22,905 nucleotides of DNA from DATDDB01 sp036524005 (lineage in GTDB: Bacteria; Pseudomonadota; Gammaproteobacteria; Burkholderiales; Gallionellaceae). A program made the translations under genes and the position numbers. The notes below the pieces were generated by a model that was not told the DNA's origin, did no database searches, and was given only the letters and a program-made list of their open reading frames with translations. This document shows positions 17,191 to 22,905 of this stretch, in pieces (positions within the stretch are counted from its first letter, which is position 1; every line of letters starts with the position of its first letter). The DNA lies in the NCBI GenBank assembly GCA_036524005.1, contig DATDDB010000127.1, positions 1 to 22,905 on the forward strand, in the 5' to 3' direction.

Positions 17191-18021
17191 ATGTTTCAGC
17201 CTCGTGCTCATAGCGTTTTGCCCGGTTTCAGCCTGGCGCTGGGTTTTACAGTGCTTTATCTGTCGCTGATCGTGCTGATTCCGCTTTCCGCGCTGTTTTT
17301 CAAGACGGCGACGCTGGGCTGGGGCGGGTTCTGGGAGGTAGTTAGCGGCGAGCGCGTGCTGGCCGCGCTGCGCGTGACCTTCATCACCTCATTCGCGGCC
17401 GCCGCCATCAATGGCGTGTTCGGCCTGGTCGTGGCCTGGGTGCTGGTGCGGTATACGTTCCCCGGCAAGCGCATCGTGGATGCCCTGATCGACCTGCCTT
17501 TCGCGTTGCCGACCGCGGTGGCAGGCATCACCCTCGCGACACTGTATGCTCCAAACGGCTGGCTGGGCCGATACCTCGCCGAATATGGGATCAAGGTGGC
17601 ATACACGCCGCTGGGCATCGTGGTGGCACTCACCTTCATCGGCCTGCCGTTCGTGGTGCGCACTGTGCAGCCCGTGCTGGCGGATGTCGAGGCCGAGGTG
17701 GAAGAGGCCGCGGCGAGCCTGGGGGCCGGGCGCTGGGACGTGTTCCGCCGCGTGATTTTTCCGGCCATTCTGCCCGCCCTGCTAACCGGCTTTGCCCTCG
17801 CTTTCGCACGCGCCATCGGCGAATACGGATCGGTCATCTTCATCGCAGGCAACATGCCCTACATCTCGGAAATTGCGCCGCTGCTCATCGTGGCCAAGCT
17901 GGAACAGTACGACTATGCAGGCGCAACCGCCATTGCGGTGGTAATGTTGCTGCTGTCGTTTACGCTGCTGCTGGGCATCAATGCTCTGCAGCGGTGGGCG
18001 GGCAAGAGGGGAGGCCGCTGA
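17191..18021 (+). CDS. cysT: Sulfate/thiosulfate ABC transporter permease CysT (CysU)
   Basis: One of the two inner-membrane permeases of the sulfate importer. The 276 residues hold about six hydrophobic helices, beginning FSLALGFTVLYLSLIVLIPLSALFF and ending LLLSFTLLLGINAL. The coupling EAA loop that contacts the ATPase is present as VEEAAASLGAGRWDVFRRVIFP, followed by LLTGFALAFARAIGEYGSVIFIAGN, a segment typical of CysT. AGGAATAA precedes the ATG. Its TGA overlaps the cysW ATG (TGATG at 18019-18023), which implies coupled, equal production of the two permeases. The AT-rich leader upstream may carry its own promoter. Confidence 0.95.
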   Translation: MFQPRAHSVLPGFSLALGFTVLYLSLIVLIPLSALFFKTATLGWGGFWEVVSGERVLAALRVTFITSFAAAAINGVFGLVVAWVLVRYTFPGKRIVDALIDLPFALPTAVAGITLATLYAPNGWLGRYLAEYGIKVAYTPLGIVVALTFIGLPFVVRTVQPVLADVEAEVEEAAASLGAGRWDVFRRVIFPAILPALLTGFALAFARAIGEYGSVIFIAGNMPYISEIAPLLIVAKLEQYDYAGATAIAVVMLLLSFTLLLGINALQRWAGKRGGR

Positions 18022-18884
18022 TGTCCGCCACGTCCCTCCAAAGAAGGATCTCCACGCGCGAGTCCGCCGGTGTGGCGCTGCTGCTCGGCGGCGTGACGCT
18101 GGGCTTCCTGCTGCTGTTCCTCGGGCTGCCGCTGGCGGCGGTATTTGTCGAGGCATTGCGCAAGGGCTGGCACTTGTACGTCTCGGCCCTGCAAGAGCCG
18201 GATGCCTGGTCGGCGCTGAGCCTGACCCTGCTCGCCGCCGCGATCGCGGTTCCGGCCAACCTGGTGTTCGGCGTCGCGGCGTCGTGGGCCATCGCCAAAT
18301 TCGAGTTCCGGGGCAAGAGCCTGCTCATCACCCTGATCGACCTCCCGTTCGCGGTGAGCCCGGTGGTGTCCGGCTTGGTCTACGTGCTGTTGTTCGGCGC
18401 GCAGGGCTGGTTCGGCCCATGGCTGCAGGCGCACGACATCAAACTGATCTTCGCCGTACCGGGCATCGTGCTGGCGACGATCTTCGTCACCTTCCCGTTC
18501 ATCGCGCGCGAGCTGATCCCGCTGATGCAGGCGCAGGGCACGGACGAGGAGGAGGCTGCAGTTTCGCTCGGCGCGTCCGGCTGGCAGTCATTCTGGCGGG
18601 TGACCCTGCCCAACATCAAGTGGGGGCTGCTGTACGGCGTGATCCTGTGCAATGCGCGCGCGATGGGCGAATTCGGCGCGGTGTCGGTGGTGTCCGGGCA
18701 TATCCGCGGCGCAACCAACACGCTGCCGCTGCATGTCGAAATCCTCTACAACGAATACAACTTCGTCGCGGCATTCAGCGTTGCCTCGCTGCTGGCTGTG
18801 CTGGCGCTGGTCACGCTGCTGGTGAAGGCGCTGGTCGAATGGCAGGCCAAACGCAGTGGCAAAGCCTTGCATGGAGCACATTGA
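18021..18884 (+). CDS. cysW: Sulfate/thiosulfate ABC transporter permease CysW
   Basis: Second membrane permease of the sulfate importer, 287 residues. Hydrophobic helices start at GVALLLGGVTLGFLLLFLGLPLAAVF and continue through LLAAAIAVPANLVFGVAASW. The EAA loop reads DEEEAAVSLGASGWQSFWRVTLP, then NARAMGEFGAVSVVSG and IRGATNTLPLHVEILYNEY, which is diagnostic for CysW. I use the ATG at 18021, overlapping the cysT stop and preceded by GGGGAGG; an upstream in-frame start at 17994 would lie within cysT. The TGA is directly followed by the cysA ATG with no gap. Confidence 0.95.
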   Translation: MSATSLQRRISTRESAGVALLLGGVTLGFLLLFLGLPLAAVFVEALRKGWHLYVSALQEPDAWSALSLTLLAAAIAVPANLVFGVAASWAIAKFEFRGKSLLITLIDLPFAVSPVVSGLVYVLLFGAQGWFGPWLQAHDIKLIFAVPGIVLATIFVTFPFIARELIPLMQAQGTDEEEAAVSLGASGWQSFWRVTLPNIKWGLLYGVILCNARAMGEFGAVSVVSGHIRGATNTLPLHVEILYNEYNFVAAFSVASLLAVLALVTLLVKALVEWQAKRSGKALHGAH

Positions 18885-19928
18885 ATGAGCATCACCCTGG
18901 AAAACCTGAACAAGCAGTTCGGCGCATACAAGGCGCTGGACAACATCAACCTGGAAGTGGAGAGCGGCGAACTCGTCGCACTGCTCGGCCCATCGGGGTG
19001 CGGCAAGACAACGCTTCTGCGCATCATCGGCGGTCTGGATACGGCCGACTCCGGCCGGCTGCTGTTTCACGGCGCCAATGTCGGGCAGCGCGATGCGCGC
19101 GAGCGCAATGTCGGCTTCGTGTTCCAGCATTACGCGCTGTTCCGCCACATGACCGTGTTCGAGAACGTGGCGTTCGGCCTGCGCGTGAAGCCCAGGAAGC
19201 AGCGCCCGGGCGAGGCTGAAATCAGGCGCCGCGTGCATGAATTGCTGAACCTGGTGCAGCTGGACTGGCTGCATGACCGCTACCCCGCGCAGCTTTCCGG
19301 CGGGCAACGGCAGCGCATCGCCCTGGCGCGCGCGCTGGCGGTGGAGCCGCAGATACTGCTGCTCGATGAACCCTTTGGCGCGCTTGATGCGCAGGTGCGT
19401 AAAGAGCTGCGGCGCTGGCTGCGGCGCCTGCACGACGAGCTGCACGTCACAACCATCTTCGTCACGCACGACCAGGAAGAGGCGCTGGAGGTCGCCGATC
19501 GCGTGGTGGTGATGAACAAGGGCAAGGTCGAGCAGGTCGGCACGCCGGACGCGGTGTATGCCGCGCCGGTCTCGCCTTTCGTGTACCAGTTCATCGGCAA
19601 CGTGAACCTGTTCCACAGCCGCCACCATGCGCCGTGGACACAGCAGCAGGGCGATGCCGTGGCCTACGTGCGCCCGCACGACATCGACATCAGCCGCATC
19701 CCCCAGGATGACACCGCGCTGGCGGTGGAAGTCAGGCTGGTGCGCGCCATCGGCTCCGCGGTGCACCTGGAAGTGGCGGCCAATGGCAGCAGCGAAGCCA
19801 TCGAAATCGAACTCAGCCGTGAGCGGTTCGAGGTGGAGCCGCTGGCGTATGGAGACCAGGCCTACATTAGGCCGCGCCAGTTCCGCGTGTTTGAGGCAGG
19901 GGGGAAGCATGAACTTTCAGCAGCTTAG
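18885..19928 (+). CDS. cysA: Sulfate/thiosulfate ABC transporter ATPase CysA
   Basis: ATPase that drives the CysTW permeases. The 347-residue protein has Walker A at GPSGCGKTT (35-43), a Q-loop region at VFQHYALF, the signature LSGGQRQR (about 138), Walker B ILLLDEPFGALD (about 157-168) and the switch histidine in VTHDQEEA. A C-terminal regulatory domain follows (YVRPHDIDISR, then VHLEVAANG). GGAG lies upstream of the ATG, which begins the base after the cysW TGA. Its last 20 bases overlap the start of the LysR-type regulator gene in another frame, tying regulator output to the transporter transcript. Confidence 0.95.
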   Translation: MSITLENLNKQFGAYKALDNINLEVESGELVALLGPSGCGKTTLLRIIGGLDTADSGRLLFHGANVGQRDARERNVGFVFQHYALFRHMTVFENVAFGLRVKPRKQRPGEAEIRRRVHELLNLVQLDWLHDRYPAQLSGGQRQRIALARALAVEPQILLLDEPFGALDAQVRKELRRWLRRLHDELHVTTIFVTHDQEEALEVADRVVVMNKGKVEQVGTPDAVYAAPVSPFVYQFIGNVNLFHSRHHAPWTQQQGDAVAYVRPHDIDISRIPQDDTALAVEVRLVRAIGSAVHLEVAANGSSEAIEIELSRERFEVEPLAYGDQAYIRPRQFRVFEAGGKHELSAA

Positions 19929-20856
19929 GATCATCCGCGAAGCGGCGCGCTGCAACTTCAACCTCACCCAGGTGGGCAACGCGCTCTACACCTCGCAATC
20001 CGGCGTATCCAAGCACATCAAGGATCTCGAAGACGAGCTGGGCGTCGAGCTGTTCGTGCGCAAGGGCAAGCGCCTGCTCGGGCTGACCGACCCCGGAGAA
20101 GAATTGCTGGTGATAGCGGAAAGAATCCTGCTCGATTCCAACAACATCAAAAACCTGGTAGAACAATACACCCGGAAAGACGAAGGCAGGCTCACCGTTG
20201 CCGCCACCCACACGCAAGCGCGCTATTCGCTGCCCAAGGTGATCACCGAATTCAAGAAGGAATTCCCCAGGGTGCACCTCAAGCTGGACCAGGCCGGGCC
20301 GAACGAAATCGTGAGCACGCTGCTGAATGGGGAGGCAGACATTGGCGTGGCGACAGAGGCGCTGCACGACGCCACCCGCCTGGAATCGTTTCCCTATTAC
20401 TCGTGGCACCATGCGGTGATCGTCCCCGCAGGACATCCCCTGGAAAAGGAGCGGCGGCTGACCTTGCAGGCGCTGGCACTATACCCCATCGTGACCTATC
20501 ACGAAGGGCTGACCGGGCGCGCCAAGATAGACCAGTCGTTTGCCGAAGCGGGCCTGGCGCCGGACATCGTGATGTCGGCGCTGGATGCAGACGTCATCAA
20601 GACCTACGTCGAATTGGGAATGGGGATCGGCATCATCGCATCGATGGCGTTCAACCCGGCCAAGGATGCAAGCCTGCGCCTGCTGAGCTGCGAGCACCTG
20701 TTTGGCGCGAATACGACATATATAGCCCTCAGGCGCGGGCACTACCTGCGCAGCTACGCCTACCGGTTTATCGAGCTGTGCTCGCCCCTGCTGGATGAAG
20801 CGGCGATACGCCAGGGTCTCGCATCTAATGGCGGACCAGCGGACAGTCAGCCTTAA
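19909..20856 (+). CDS. cysB: CysB-type LysR transcriptional regulator
   Basis: A 315-residue LysR regulator of the CysB/Cbl branch, which activates sulfate-assimilation genes and responds to N-acetylserine or related signals. The N-terminal helix-turn-helix starts MNFQQLRIIREAARCNFNLT and continues through LYTSQSGVSKHIKDLEDELG, followed by RKGKRLLGLTDPGEELL. The sensor domain has the CysB hallmark ATHTQARYSLP, then ADIGVATEAL, WHHAVIVP and LTGRAKIDQSF. The ATG at 19909 is preceded by GGGGGGAAG and overlaps the end of cysA by 20 bases; a longer in-frame extension upstream lies inside cysA and is rejected. Being last in the transporter operon suggests it regulates its own operon. Whether it is CysB or Cbl cannot be decided from one sequence. 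Confidence 0.9.
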   Translation: MNFQQLRIIREAARCNFNLTQVGNALYTSQSGVSKHIKDLEDELGVELFVRKGKRLLGLTDPGEELLVIAERILLDSNNIKNLVEQYTRKDEGRLTVAATHTQARYSLPKVITEFKKEFPRVHLKLDQAGPNEIVSTLLNGEADIGVATEALHDATRLESFPYYSWHHAVIVPAGHPLEKERRLTLQALALYPIVTYHEGLTGRAKIDQSFAEAGLAPDIVMSALDADVIKTYVELGMGIGIIASMAFNPAKDASLRLLSCEHLFGANTTYIALRRGHYLRSYAYRFIELCSPLLDEAAIRQGLASNGGPADSQP

Positions 20857-21190
20857 TAAGCCCGCACTGCATTGCCGCTATTTAGCTGCGTATCGGAAGT
20901 TATGAAGTGGGATTTTGCTTACGACTCGAAGCCCGGCGCTCAGCTGGTTCGGGATCGTCAGCTACTCGGCCATAGCGGACCTTGCTGGTGGTCCGTCGGT
21001 ACTTCCGTTTAGCGCAAGGAAGCGGACGTTAGACGCCACCGGAAGGGACTGCCCTGTGCCACTCGCAGCAACTAGCATTACAGGCGGAAGATACAAATGT
21101 GTGCGAGGGTGCGGGGTCGCCTGCCGAATCGTTCAGTGTGCGCAAAGGCAATGCGCCGTGCCACCTCAATTATTCCGCTTTCTAATGCAC
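20857..21190. other. Gene-poor stretch, no supported gene
   Basis: Between cysB and the putative small ORF I see no convincing gene. An open frame at 20915-21208 (97 aa) has no ribosome site, no recognisable domain and irregular composition, so I do not call it. A short inverted repeat CGGACC/GGTCCG (within about 20977-20998) and a CGGACGTTAGACG segment near 21025 are present. I considered an integron attC site, but found no matching partner half. The stretch may be decayed DNA at the edge of the accessory region. Confidence 0.4.
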
Positions 21191-21295
21191 TTAGGCAGAC
21201 AGATGTGAAACAACGCCGCCGACTCCAATAGCCCATGTTGTTTCAAAAATTGAGCTTAAGAAAACACGAGTACGAGCAGTTAATGTTTTAGCCAT
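21191..21295 (-). CDS. Putative 34-residue small hydrophobic protein with perfect Shine-Dalgarno
   Basis: On the minus strand AAGGAGGT stands 4 bases before an ATG at 21295. The frame encodes 34 residues and stops at TAA 21191-21193. The product has a basic N-terminus (MAKTLTARTR), then a hydrophobic stretch (VFLSSIF, then WAIGVGGVVSHL), the build of small membrane proteins. The same frame is open upstream to 21454 and would encode another strongly hydrophobic segment (SFPVALVGSVALLLLLLRY), but without a good start codon (only TTG at 21356-21358 and 21353-21355). The small ORF may thus be the reinitiated tail of a decayed longer gene. I recognise no family. Confidence 0.4.
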   Translation of the reverse strand: MAKTLTARTRVFLSSIFETTWAIGVGGVVSHLSA

Positions 21296-21342
21296 AGGCA
21301 CCTCCTTAATGTTGTTCTGACCCGAGGGAATCAAGTTGATAC

Positions 21343-21355
21343 TTGCGTAACGCAA
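21343..21355. promoter_or_regulatory. Short palindrome upstream of the small ORF
   Basis: TTGCGT-A-ACGCAA is a perfect 6-bp palindrome around one central base, 48 bases upstream of the small ORF's ATG. It has the symmetry of a repressor operator but could be chance, and no -10 or -35 is evident next to it. Confidence 0.2.
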
Positions 21356-21502
21356 CAAAAGCAGCAGAAGGGCTACGGAGCCAACAAGCGCTACCGGGAA
21401 TGAAACTCCGGCACCTATCGCCCCTATCGGCCTAAATGCACTATGGGTGTAATTTTAGCCCATTCGCGGGCATTTCCAAAATTAGCTCCGCAGGTGGCAG
21501 GA

Positions 21503-21578
21503 ATCAATGGGGTCAGACTCGATTGGTTGCGGGGAAAACTCATAATCGATCAAGTCTGACCCCATTGATACGCAACCA
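21503..21578. repeat. REP-like palindrome of the GGGGTCAGAC family with a second, crossing stem
   Basis: ATCAATGGGGTCAGACT (21503-21519) and AGTCTGACCCCATTGAT (21553-21569) are exact 17-bp inverted repeats with a 33-base loop. TGGTTGCG in the loop (21524-21531) is the exact complement of CGCAACCA (21571-21578) just beyond the right arm, so a transcript or single strand could form a pseudoknot. A third copy of the first 16 bases lies at 21935-21950. From memory, such GGGGTCAGA palindromes are widespread in proteobacteria and tied to REP-associated tyrosine transposases; no transposase is in the window. Confidence 0.75.
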
Positions 21579-21605
21579 GGCGGGCGCTCTTGTTTAGCCG
21601 TATGA

Positions 21606-21905
21606 TCATTTTCTATTCAACCATGCTTTGATACGCCGCCACGCCTCGTTTAGATTTAGTCCGACGCCGTGAAAGCTGGGCTTTACTTCAATGAGAGGCG
21701 CCTTTTCGTTCTCAGCGGACAACTCTTTAATCCTGTCTTCAATCGCGCTTCTGTATCCAGACCGGGTGTCAAGATTACCAAGTTGGTATATCGTCTTTTG
21801 AAGGATCGGCAACGAAAATGCCTCGAGATCAGAACGGTCGCCATACTTGACATACCGCTGCGCGGCGCCAATTACCTGATGCGATTCTGCGTCTCGTTTT
21901 GACAC
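21606..21905 (-). CDS. Hypothetical 99-residue protein, unrecognised, flanked by repeats
   Basis: The frame starts at GTG (21905) with AAGGA about 9 bases upstream and ends TAG or equivalent at 21606. The protein is charged and probably helical: MSKRDAESHQVIGAAQRYV, then DRSDLEAFSLPILQKTIYQLG, DTRSGYRSAIEDRIKEL, and a tail with AWRRIKAWLNRK. There is no signal peptide or membrane helix. I recognise no family with confidence. It follows the subtilisin-like gene on the same strand after 39 bases, but a GGGGTCAGAC repeat copy sits in that gap and a full palindrome lies just past its stop. Composition is less GC-rich than the core genes. It may be a defence-island accessory gene; this is a guess from position. 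An overlapping plus-strand frame (21669-21902) lacks any support. Confidence 0.55.
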   Translation of the reverse strand: MSKRDAESHQVIGAAQRYVKYGDRSDLEAFSLPILQKTIYQLGNLDTRSGYRSAIEDRIKELSAENEKAPLIEVKPSFHGVGLNLNEAWRRIKAWLNRK

Positions 21906-21934
21906 TTGTTGTTCCTTAGTGCTAAAAACCCACG

Positions 21935-21950
21935 ATCAATGGGGTCAGAC
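21935..21950. repeat. Single copy of the GGGGTCAGAC repeat at the 3' end of the protease gene
   Basis: ATCAATGGGGTCAGAC at 21935-21950 repeats 16 of 17 bases of the left arm of the palindrome at 21503-21519 in the same orientation. It overlaps the stop codon (TGA, 21947-21945 on the minus strand) and the last codon of the subtilisin-like gene, so the present C-terminus of that protein is set by the repeat. Confidence 0.75.
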
Positions 21951-22905
21951 GGAAATAGCAACCGTCGTCTGTATTTGTGCCGCAACTGCGTTGTATAGAT
22001 CAATATCTGTTTCCGGTGTGCGGATGGATACGATCAAGCTGTAGCGCGCTGGGAGGTTGTATCGGTCTTGTTTCGGGCGGGTACGCCACCAGCCCAATGC
22101 GGGATAAACCGCAAGAAAGCCACGGCTCGCCAAGTCGGCTGCGGTTCCTTCCCACACGTCCTGATGCAATGAGCCTCTGTGCCGCTGGCGTTCGCCAAGC
22201 CACCAGTCCGGGTCTTTGGGGTTGGTGTGCTGGTGGCCTTCTTCCATTTCGATGGCGGCATTGATGCGCGCGAGGAAGTCTTCTTCCGTTTCCAAGTGGT
22301 GGCGTACGTCGAATTTCAGCCGGTGGGAGGGATAGTAGTATTTAGAGGTCGCTCCGCGCTCGGAGGGGTTGGGCTCGACAAAGTAGGAGAGGGTGACGCG
22401 CATTTTCACCTTTGTCTCCCCGAGTGATTCAAGTTCTTCCTTGGGCCATGGGAGCGCATGGAGGTTCATGTCTCGCGTTTTGATCTTTCCTTCTTCTTTT
22501 TTATATGGATGAACGCTGTCCTCGACGATCAGCGTCAGTGAATTTGCGGCACTCCATAATGCGTGCGCTTTATCCGGCACGCCCCAGCCGCAATGGCGTA
22601 CGAGATTGGCGAAGTCACTCTTGGTTGGGTTTTTGCCTACAGGCAGATACAGTTGCTTCATGGCATTCGTCCATTCGGCGGAATGAACAATAAGCGCACG
22701 TATGGTTTCAGGCCTGAGTTCTGGATAGGCGGCTATCAGTTGCGCGGCCATGCGCGCGCATTGGGCGGATGCGGCGCTAGTGGCGTTGGTGGTGATGAAG
22801 AGTCTTTCGGCGGGTCTGTAATGTGTGGTCAGCAGGTTGAGGCTGGGCATGCCTGCCGCACCAAGCGCGTCTTTTCCCACGTTGCCGCCTTCGAATACGA
22901 TATCG
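21945..22905 (-). CDS. Subtilisin-like S8 serine protease, IetS-like (C-terminal part; gene continues past the right edge)
   Basis: The visible 319 codons are the C-terminal part of an S8-family protease. Reading from the edge: DIVFEGGNVG (oxyanion-side region), then FITTNATSAASAQCARMAAQL, where the serine of TSAAS (codon near 22776-22778) is the expected nucleophile. YPELRPETIRALIVHSAEW follows, then a large extra C-terminal domain: VKMRVTLSYFVEPNPSERG, HRLKFDVRHH, DWWLGERQRHRGSLHQDVWEG and RYSLIVSIRT. This C-terminal arrangement resembles the subtilases paired with an AAA ATPase in the IetAS anti-phage system; I base that on memory of the family. The Asp and His of the triad and the start are beyond the window. 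The GTG at 22880 is internal. The stop codon lies in a GGGGTCAGAC repeat, so the extreme C-terminus may be altered. Confidence 0.78.
   Translation of the reverse strand, partial: DIVFEGGNVGKDALGAAGMPSLNLLTTHYRPAERLFITTNATSAASAQCARMAAQLIAAYPELRPETIRALIVHSAEWTNAMKQLYLPVGKNPTKSDFANLVRHCGWGVPDKAHALWSAANSLTLIVEDSVHPYKKEEGKIKTRDMNLHALPWPKEELESLGETKVKMRVTLSYFVEPNPSERGATSKYYYPSHRLKFDVRHHLETEEDFLARINAAIEMEEGHQHTNPKDPDWWLGERQRHRGSLHQDVWEGTAADLASRGFLAVYPALGWWRTRPKQDRYNLPARYSLIVSIRTPETDIDLYNAVAAQIQTTVAISV

Noticed and set aside
21020..21050. Integron attC-like GTTAGAC core
   Set aside because: No complementary partner core at attC distance, no cassette-type gene order and no integrase in view.
20915..21208. 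Open frame of 97 codons on the plus strand after cysB
   Set aside because: No ribosome site, no recognisable domain, cysteine/arginine-rich irregular composition, and it partly overlaps the better supported small ORF on the other strand.
21669..21902. 77-codon plus-strand frame opposite the 99-residue gene
   Set aside because: The minus-strand frame has a ribosome site and a coherent charged helical product; the plus-strand one has no ribosome site and no recognisable domain.

Overview
This window is a GC-rich chromosomal segment. I infer a betaproteobacterium, probably of the Nitrosomonadales/Gallionellaceae kind, from the protein sequences and from a Tim44-like gene next to ubiJ-ubiB; no marker gene confirms this. 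Most of it (1-3017 and 4279-20856) is densely packed housekeeping DNA. Two patches look accessory: 3018-4278, downstream of glmS, and 20857-22905, the right-hand end.

Layout. At the left edge lie the 3' part of glmU and complete glmS, the two UDP-GlcNAc precursor genes. Convergent to them is a minus-strand cluster: a LOG-family gene, a Tim44-domain gene, ubiJ and ubiB (ubiquinone synthesis), plus an AT-rich FkbM-like methyltransferase gene wedged between ubiB and glmS. Divergent from LOG are polA and a DUF167 gene, then glgP (alpha-glucan phosphorylase), an exodeoxyribonuclease III gene and a secreted phosphoesterase gene. Next is a sulfate uptake locus: sbp, a one-domain Mop/TOBE gene, cysT, cysW, cysA, and a CysB-type LysR regulator whose start overlaps the end of cysA. 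The right end holds a gene-poor stretch, a possible 34-residue small protein, a palindromic repeat family (three copies of a GGGGTCAGAC-type motif), an unrecognised 99-residue protein, and the C-terminal part of a subtilisin-like protease resembling IetS of the IetAS anti-phage system; the partner ATPase gene would lie beyond the right edge.

Most unusual are: (1) tandem hairpin units behind glmS that repeat the glmS 3' end, which is the Tn7 attachment sequence, with compensatory base changes between copies, beside a gene of foreign composition; (2) the right-end defence-like protease and its repeat-bounded neighbour; (3) a palindromic repeat that supplies the signal peptide of the phosphoesterase; (4) an 11-codon upstream ORF whose stop overlaps the glgP start; (5) evenly spaced TTCCAA boxes in an AT-rich leader inside the sulfate locus.

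All family assignments come from reading motifs by eye; no database search was run.
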